Part shown: piece by piece, positions 15,511 through 20,000 of the stretch
Position numbering within the stretch: the first letter of the stretch is position 1
Layout of the letters: every line of letters starts with the position of its first letter
NCBI GenBank assembly: GCA_905221605.1
Contig: CAJNDS010001813.1
Location: forward strand, 630,934-650,933
Source of the DNA: Symbiodinium natans
Lineage: Eukaryota > Sar > Dinophyceae > Suessiales > Symbiodiniaceae
Direction of reading: 5' to 3'
DNA length: 20,000 nt
Translations under genes and position numbers: made by a program
Notes under the pieces: model-generated
What the model saw: only the letters and a program-made list of their open reading frames with translations
Databases searched by the model: none
What the model was told of the DNA's origin: nothing

Positions 15511-16115
15511 GCTTTGCATCGGGTATTCAAGCGTCGGGACAAAGTAGGTAACCCCTTTCCCTCTTATCTACTCAAGTGAGGAAGAGTACTGAATACCCTC
15601 TCAACTCTAATAACCCTGAACCCTGAACCCTAAACCCTAAACGATACTATACTCCAACCGAATATACTCCAAGGTGAGGGTGGGGAGAAGTTTGGGGGGG
15701 GGGGGGGGGATATTCGGGAGCTGCAGTCCCGGTTGTTACCCAGAAAGCCAAGAGCACTTCAGTAAGTGAACCTTACACTATCATCCAGAGCCTTCAATCT
15801 TCCTTACTCGAGAAGCATTCCGTAAAGCACATGGTCCCTACTTTGATTCCAGGAATGTTGCGAATTCTGGGGTATCAGAGTCTCTCAGCATAGAGATTCG
15901 GATCATTGTAGCGATTTCAAACCCAAAACCCTAAACCCTAACCCTAAACCCTAAACCCTAGTGATTTCAACGATAGTGGGTTAGTGGGCTCTTCGGGCAA
16001 GTTCCCCAATGAACCTGGAGGTGAGGTACCTCTCCTAAACCCTACGTAAACCCTAAACCCTAAACCCTAAACCCTAAACCCTAAACCCTAAACCCTAAAC
16101 CCTAAACCCTAAACC
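15511..16115. other. Non-coding interval with short CCCTAAA arrays
   Basis: Unique spacers alternate with CCCTAAA arrays at about 15608-15643, 15925-15960 and 16034-16113; a G run of about 14 lies near 15696. Probably the region between the mago gene and the lysine-rich gene. No exon-like open frame was found. Confidence 0.6.
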
Positions 16116-16470
16116 GCTCCTTGGGAGTTAATTTACAACAGGGAACCCTCAAGTACCCTAATAGGGCTACAATTGGGTTATAAGTACAGTTATGATTGGG
16201 TTCCTAAGTACCATGAGCCTCCAAGTATCCTACGCAAACCCTGAGAAAGCGGGATAAGGACACGACCAGGGAATCCTACCTTCTCTTGCGCGCCTGCGCT
16301 GCAAGGTACATGCTTCCAGGCATTCAGAGTGAGAACTTTCATTTGCTTCAGAACTCCCCCAAAAAAGAATTAAGAACAATAAGCCCTCCACATTGCCCCA
16401 ATAAGGATGAATACCCTAAACCCTAAACCCTAAACCCTAAACCCTAAACCCTAAACCCTAAACACTACAT
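16116..16470. other. Intergenic-like spacer with partial foldback copy
   Basis: Contains a right-arm fragment of the foldback family (about 16176-16227, TACAGTTATGATTGGG then CCTCCAAGTA), unique sequence, and a perfect CCCTAAA array at 16412-16463. Confidence 0.6.
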
Positions 16471-16526
16471 CCCTACTTGACTTTTTGGGTGGCTCCTTAA
16501 GCAAGTCGTAGAGGACGGGGGCGCGC

Positions 16527-16616
16527 TCAGCGTCGCGGGCGCGCAGTCGCGACCGCCGCCCCGTCCAGCTGGACGTTGAAAACTTCGAGGATGGACTTCC
16601 CAAAGGACTTGATGTC
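16527..16616 (-). CDS. mago: mago exon 4 (terminal)
   Basis: Acceptor AGTACAG|GAC; the frame DIKSFGKSILEVFNVQLDG matches the Mago C-terminal strand (DLKCLVFSLIGLHFKIK in human) and then runs a further ten residues (AAVATARPRR) to TGA at 16529-16527. A second frame, open over about 16480-16560 and reading RAPVLYDLLKEPPKK, overlaps the end. This is probably chance in a GC-rich 3' region, but one base change in the G/C run at 16555-16562 would fuse it to the gene. Confidence 0.8.
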   Translation of the reverse strand, partial: DIKSFGKSILEVFNVQLDGAAVATARPRR

Positions 16617-17962
16617 CTGTACTTTTTGGGTTTAGGGTTTAGGGTTTCGGGGTTTAGGGTTTAGGTTTAGGGTTCTTGGAACCCTAGCAAAGATGACAAT
16701 AATTTTGCTGTTTCTTAGAAATTAGAGTACCCCAAAAAGTAAAAAGAGTTTCCTCGGCAAGGGCGTCGAAGTCAGACATCGTGCGTTCGTGGTCGAGCCG
16801 CCTCCCGCCGTCGATGTGAGGCAGGCTCGGGTGGAGCTGGGTCGCAAGCGTCACGTGGGTGCCTTCGCACCTTACTGTTGCTTATGAGTCACTTATGAGA
16901 TACCCTCTATAATCCCTTAAAGGGCATATAATAGGGGGATGTAGGGTACCTGAAACCCTAAAACCCTAAAACCCTAAAACCCTAAAACCCTAAAACCCTA
17001 AAACCCTAAAACCCTAAAACCCTAAAACCCTAAAACCCTAAAACCCTAAAACCCTAAAACCCTAAAACCCTAAAACCCTAAAACCCTAAAACCCTAAAAC
17101 CCTAAAACCCTAAAACCCTAAAACCCTAAAACCCTAAAACCCTAAAACCCTAAAACCCTAAAACCCTAAAACCCTAAAACCCTAAAACCCTAAAACCCTA
17201 AAACCCAAAAACCCTAAAACCCTAAAACTAAAACCCTAAAACCCTAAAACCCTAAAACCCTAAAACCCTAAAACCCTAAAACCCTAAAACCCTAAAACCC
17301 TAAAACCCTAAAACCCTAAAACCCTAAAACCCTAAAACCCTAAAACCCTAAAACCCTAAAACCCTAAAAACCCTAAAACCTAAACCCTAAAATCTAAACC
17401 CTAAACCCTCAGGCACTTGATCTCCAGCTCCTGTCGAGACTGCCGTGTTGGCAATGGCAGATCTGCGTCATCGGCTTGCAGGATGCCACTCTTCAGCACC
17501 ATGCCTCTCCTTGGCGTTTAGGGTTTAGGGTTTAGGCTTTAGGGTTTAGGGTTTAGGGTTTAATTTGTGTTTAGGGTTTCATTAGATTTTAGGGTTTAGG
17601 GTTTAGGGTTATAAGGGGACCCTGAACCCAAGAAAAGGGCAAAGGGTACCACTGGTTTCCTATACTGAACTTGGAACCCCAGCAAAAATTGCATTTGTTT
17701 GGCTGCTTCTTAGGAAATAGACCATCCAGAAATTCAAAACTATTCCCAAGCAGGCCTTAAGTTTCAGAACACGAAGACTTGCCGCGGACAGGAAGCACTC
17801 CTTCCGAAGCATCTTGCCCTGGAAGAAGCCTCCCTGCAAGAAGTCGCGCGCGAAGCGGAACCTCCCACTGCTGCAGAACTCAAACTCGTGAAGCTCGTGG
17901 TCCTCTCGGAAATCTCTCCTGGCAAAATACCTCACATAGAAGTCGTCGGACGCTTCCACCAT
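16527..17962 (-). CDS. mago: Mago nashi homologue (MAGOH), exon-junction-complex core subunit, four exons
   Basis: Exons 17766-17962, 17417-17509, 16753-16870 and 16527-16616 join in phase into 165 codons plus TGA. Mago binds Y14/RBM8A and locks eIF4A3 on spliced mRNA upstream of exon junctions; it acts in the nucleus and travels with mRNA. Landmarks in order: DDFYVRY near the N-terminus, HELHEFEF, MLRKE, DDADLPLP, SRQELEI, then FDALAEDIK. These line up with [35 protein letters not shown] and FYYLVQDLK of MAGOH (known family). Spacing equals the human protein across the first two junctions, and FDALAEDIK spans the third. It is longer than the usual 146 residues because of a small insertion, an N-terminal extension and about 13 extra C-terminal residues. 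The Y14/eIF4A3-facing segment after the first strand pair is much altered, so this may be a diverged paralogue. Intron 2 is GT-AG; introns 1 and 3 appear to be GA-AG with the same donor GAAACT. Confidence 0.85.
16627..16675 (+). repeat. TTTAGGG array at the 3' end of mago intron 3
   Basis: Four or five variant units, CCCTAAA in the coding sense. Intron 3 (16617-16752) also carries ACTTTTTGGG near its donor and CCCAAAAAGT next to its acceptor, a 10-bp inverted repeat joining the two ends. Confidence 0.8.
16753..16870 (-). CDS. mago: mago exon 3
   Basis: Acceptor CAGTAAG|G, then TGC GAA GGC; encodes EGTHVTLATQLHPSLPHIDG and GRRLDHERTMSDFDALAE. HVTLAT aligns with HISFTT of MAGOH. The frame ends at GAG, followed by GAAACT (GA donor). 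The GA junction makes FDALAE-DIK match FYYLVQDLK without a gap; a GC donor two codons earlier (CTT|GCCGAG) would leave a two-residue gap, and the nearest GT is out of phase. Confidence 0.8.
16954..17409 (-). repeat. CCCTAAAA octamer array filling mago intron 2
   Basis: More than 50 octamers (TTTTAGGG in the coding sense), nearly perfect, with a CCCAAAAA and a CCTAAAACTAAAA irregularity near 17206-17230. The last units nearest the donor are heptamers. This is the same change of unit length at the same relative place as in the array at 2661-2900. Confidence 0.95.
17417..17509 (-). CDS. mago: mago exon 2
   Basis: Acceptor GCCAAG|G; encodes RGMVLKSGILQADDADLPLP and TRQSRQELEI. Aligned without gaps to MAGOH from [22 protein letters not shown]. 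It ends AA|GTGCCTGAGGG (GT donor), and the split Lys codon is completed by the G of exon 3. An ATG inside (17502-17500) is not the start, since exon 1 carries the N-terminal strands. Confidence 0.85.
17517..17612 (+). repeat. TTTAGGG array at the 3' end of mago intron 1
   Basis: About nine units with TTTAGGC and GTGTTTAGGG interruptions; CCCTAAA in the coding sense, just upstream of the exon 2 acceptor. Confidence 0.9.
17613..17765. other. Unique 5' part of mago intron 1
   Basis: AT-richer sequence. CTTGGAACCCCAGCAAA and TTTCCTAAGAAGCAGC (minus) resemble 16675-16720 in intron 3 (CTTGGAACCCTAGCAAA, TTTCTAAGAAACAGC minus). Both GA-donor introns thus carry the same short repeat. Confidence 0.65.
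17766..17962 (-). CDS. mago: mago exon 1 with start codon
   Basis: ATG at 17962-17960, preceded by CCAAG|GA, an AG|G acceptor that could receive a dinoflagellate spliced leader or a further upstream exon. Encodes MVEASDDFYVRYFARRDF, HELHEFEF, CSSGRFRFARDF and KMLRKECFLSAASLRVL. It is split after CT by GAAACT; joining to exon 2 restores Leu and gives 23 residues from RKE to the Ile before the acidic loop, the same as in human MAGOH. A GT alternative (CTTC|GTGTTC to GAGAG|GC) is also in phase but four residues shorter. Confidence 0.85.
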
Positions 17963-17967
17963 TCCTT

Positions 17968-18014
17968 GGTTTAGGGTTTAGGGTTTAGGGTTTAGGGCTT
18001 AGGGTTTAGGGTCC
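17968..18014 (+). repeat. TTTAGGG array upstream of mago
   Basis: Six units, five bases from the ATG. If it is transcribed it lies just before the putative trans-splice acceptor. Confidence 0.9.
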
Positions 18015-18020
18015 GCCGAC

Positions 18021-18063
18021 CCTGGCGGCGTGTTGGATGGGCAAAGGAGGTGAAAACCTCCGT
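18021..18063 (-). CDS. Weak exon candidate
   Basis: The minus strand after GGAAAG reads TEVFTSFAHPTRRQ and can leave at CAGG|GTCGGC. Codon use is exon-like, but TTTAGGG-block orientation and neighbouring homopolymers give little support. Confidence 0.3.
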
Positions 18064-18076
18064 CTTTCCCTCCTTA

Positions 18077-18517
<441 letters not shown>

Positions 18518-18603
18518 TTGCTTGAGCTTGTCCTGGCCCCTAGCCCCACCCAAACGTTTCACAAAACTGCCGAGCAGGCACCATGCGAGCGGGTTTAGAC
18601 CTC

Positions 18604-18645
18604 TCAACTATGCTCCAGCAGGGTCGGCGGCTTGAGCCGGAGGCT
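18604..18645 (-). CDS. Weak terminal-exon candidate
   Basis: TTTAAG|AGC opens SLRLKPPTLLEHS followed by TGA on the minus strand. A TTTAGGG block lies to its right. Too short to be sure. Confidence 0.3.
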   Translation of the reverse strand, partial: SLRLKPPTLLEHS

Positions 18646-18649
18646 CTTA

Positions 18650-18920
18650 AATTTAGGGTTTAGGGCTTAGGGTTTCGGGTTTAGATACCCAGGATTCCTG
18701 AAGCAAGGGGTTTTAGGCTTTCTGGGTACGAGCTGAACCCCGAAACCTCACAAGCCCCTACTTGGAGGTTCATGGTACTAACCAACTATAGCCTTGACGC
18801 TCACACAAGATTCAGGGTTAGGGGTTAGGGGTTAGGGTTTAGGGTTTAGGGTTTAGGGTTTAGGGTTTAGGGTTTAGGGCTTAGGGTTTAGGGTTTAGGG
18901 TTTAGGGTTTCAGGAGCCCC
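18650..18920. repeat. TTTAGGG arrays with half-copy of the foldback family
   Basis: A short TTTAGGG run (18652-18685), a left-arm-only copy of the foldback family at about 18759-18790 (TACTTGGAGGTTCATGGTAC), then TTAGGGG and perfect TTTAGGG units (18817-18915). Confidence 0.75.
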
Positions 18921-19006
18921 TTGTTTAGGGTTTTGAGTCCCTTATAAGTTATAAGCCTCCTAAAACCCAAAGGTTGCCCTTTTTATTCCAAGGTTGCTCT
19001 TGGGTC

Positions 19007-19160
19007 TACTTGGAGGTTCATGGCACTTACTAACCAATTAAAGCTGGGCTTATCACCCTACTTATAAGTGGGATAACCCCTATAGGCCCTTTAGGGGTAG
19101 TACAAGTAGGGTTCTAAGTACAGTTATAATTGGTTAGTAAGTACCATGCACCTCCAAGTA
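19007..19160. mobile_element. Intact foldback (MITE-like) element with 34-bp inverted repeats
   Basis: The left arm, beginning TACTTGGAGG, runs from 19007 to 19040; the right arm, 19127-19160, ends CCTCCAAGTA. The arms are complementary over 34 bases with two mismatches, and weaker pairing continues inward, so most of the 154 bases could fold. No coding capacity. Partial relatives lie at 14034, 16176, 18759 and, as end fragments, 6554 and 14272. Confidence 0.8.
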
Positions 19161-19204
19161 AGCCCCAAGCACCGAGCAAGCATCCAAGAACCTAGCAGGT
19201 CCCG

Positions 19205-19262
19205 AAGCCCTAAGCCCTAAACCCTAAACCCGAAACCCGAAACCCTAAACCCCAAACCCTAA
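19205..19262 (-). repeat. CCCTAAA/CCCGAAA array
   Basis: About eight units with CCCGAAA and CCCCAAA variants, on the donor side of the next exon. Confidence 0.85.
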
Positions 19263-19313
19263 TTCCGGGAGCCCGTGCGTTGTTGTGGTGCAGGGGTTTT
19301 CCCAACACTCCAA
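19258..19313 (-). CDS. Candidate internal exon, unknown product
   Basis: GATACCCAG opens LECWENPCTTTTHGLPELG on the minus strand, ending at TTAGG|GTTTGG. CCCTAAA-type repeats on the left and, 47 bases away, TTTAGGG on the right. Confidence 0.45.
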
Positions 19314-19360
19314 CTGGGTATCCTAAAGGGTCCATGTACCTACATAGTCAAACAGAGCCT

Positions 19361-19421
19361 AGGGTTTAGGGTTTAGGGTTTAGGGTTTAGGGTTTAGGGT
19401 TTAGGGTTTAGGGTTTAGGGC
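19361..19421 (+). repeat. TTTAGGG array
   Basis: Eight perfect units between unique spacers. Confidence 0.95.
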
Positions 19422-19877
19422 TAGAGTGTGTACTTGGGCCTCAAAGGGGTTTCTATAGAGTAGCTTGAGGGCGCATGGGCCCTTGGGGTATGGAATAGAC
19501 CGGAAAGGAACGAGGAATCCTTCGTGTGACTTAACCTACTCGTCCTTAGTCTAGACCCGGGAGTAACCTAGGAATAAAAAGGGCACCCTTTTTGGTCTCA
19601 AGGGGGGGTTATAAGGGAACCCCAACCCTAAAAAAGGGCCTACTCCCGGTCCTAGTAGTAGGGAATGAGGGAAGTGGGCACCTCACATCCCCCTATTTGC
19701 CGAGATTATATAGGGCACATACTTACCTCACTCCCGACGAAGAACCAGCAAGCTAAGAACTACATCCTTCATTATAATGTCTTCCGGGTCAAAGGATAGG
19801 CTTGAAAAAGAAACATACATGCCCGCGATCACAAAACTAAAGAAAACGGGATCAAGACAAACTAAACGTTCGCTTGC
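19422..19877. other. Non-coding interval
   Basis: Unique sequence; 19566-19655 shares blocks with 12085-12122, 9808-9870 and 13998-14030 (CCTAGGAAT, TTATAAGGG, AAGGGCC, GGTCCTAG), so it holds a dispersed intron/intergenic repeat. No exon-like frame seen. Confidence 0.5.
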
Positions 19878-19965
19878 CTAGGCCCCGTGCGCACTTTCTG
19901 GTGTTTGCAGGTGGAAGTCGTCTTGTCCGCCGAGGTCCCGTCCACTTTTCAAGGCTTGCATCGCT
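19878..19965 (-). CDS. Candidate exon, unknown product
   Basis: After TTACAAAG (start 19965) or AAAGAG (19963) the minus strand reads AMQALKSGRDLGGQDDFHLQ and TPESAHGA, then TAG at 19880-19878. It may be terminal, or internal with a donor at GAAA|GTGCGC (end 19895). Codon use is exon-like; there is no telomere-like repeat next to it. Confidence 0.45.
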
Positions 19966-20000
19966 CTTTGTAATGAAAACGCGCGTGGTTTCATATGTTT

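Overview
The window looks like a piece of a dinoflagellate nuclear genome. Three things point there: dispersed Arabidopsis-type TTTAGGG/CCCTAAA blocks in both orientations across all 20 kb; many tiny (about 35-200 nt), GC-rich exons separated by long repeat-filled introns; and splice sites of dinoflagellate style (GT, GC or GA donors, AG|G acceptors). An apicomplexan such as Eimeria, which also carries AAACCCT and CAG-rich repeats, is the main alternative. The species is not identifiable.

Most long open frames are repeat artefacts. Reading the short unique islands between telomere-like blocks on the minus strand shows the real coding content. The clearest gene is a four-exon, 165-codon mago nashi homologue (MAGOH, exon-junction-complex core) at 16527-17962. 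Its exon phases join without a break, and its length matches remembered MAGOH across two of the three junctions to the residue. Two of its three introns appear to use the same GA donor, GAAACT. Downstream on the same strand, a second gene at about 13.5-15.1 kb is assembled from four phase-compatible exons. It has a lysine-rich segment with a KKKRKV nuclear-localisation core, a CPSC-containing tail and a TAG stop. It may contain a 49-nt intron made almost only of TTTAGGG units. Left of 12 kb, about 15 further candidate minus-strand exons lie between telomere-like blocks; their product(s) are not recognised. Three or four weaker candidates lie right of the mago gene.

The repeats have a rule. 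In the coding sense, many introns start with (G)GTTTAGGG arrays, so the donor lies in the first repeat, and end in CCCTAAA arrays before the acceptor. The intron ends are therefore complementary and could fold back on each other. Other repeats are two CCCTAAAA octamer arrays, a 1-kb 14-bp satellite with a 98-bp higher-order unit, a 15-bp minisatellite, a 196-bp direct duplication (period 237), very long G or C homopolymers, and several MITE-like foldback elements with 18-34 bp terminal inverted repeats. One foldback copy is cut off exactly where a telomere-like array begins.

No rRNA, tRNA, CRISPR array or bacterial-type operon was seen. All exon boundaries are inferred by eye from frame, splice signals and phase.
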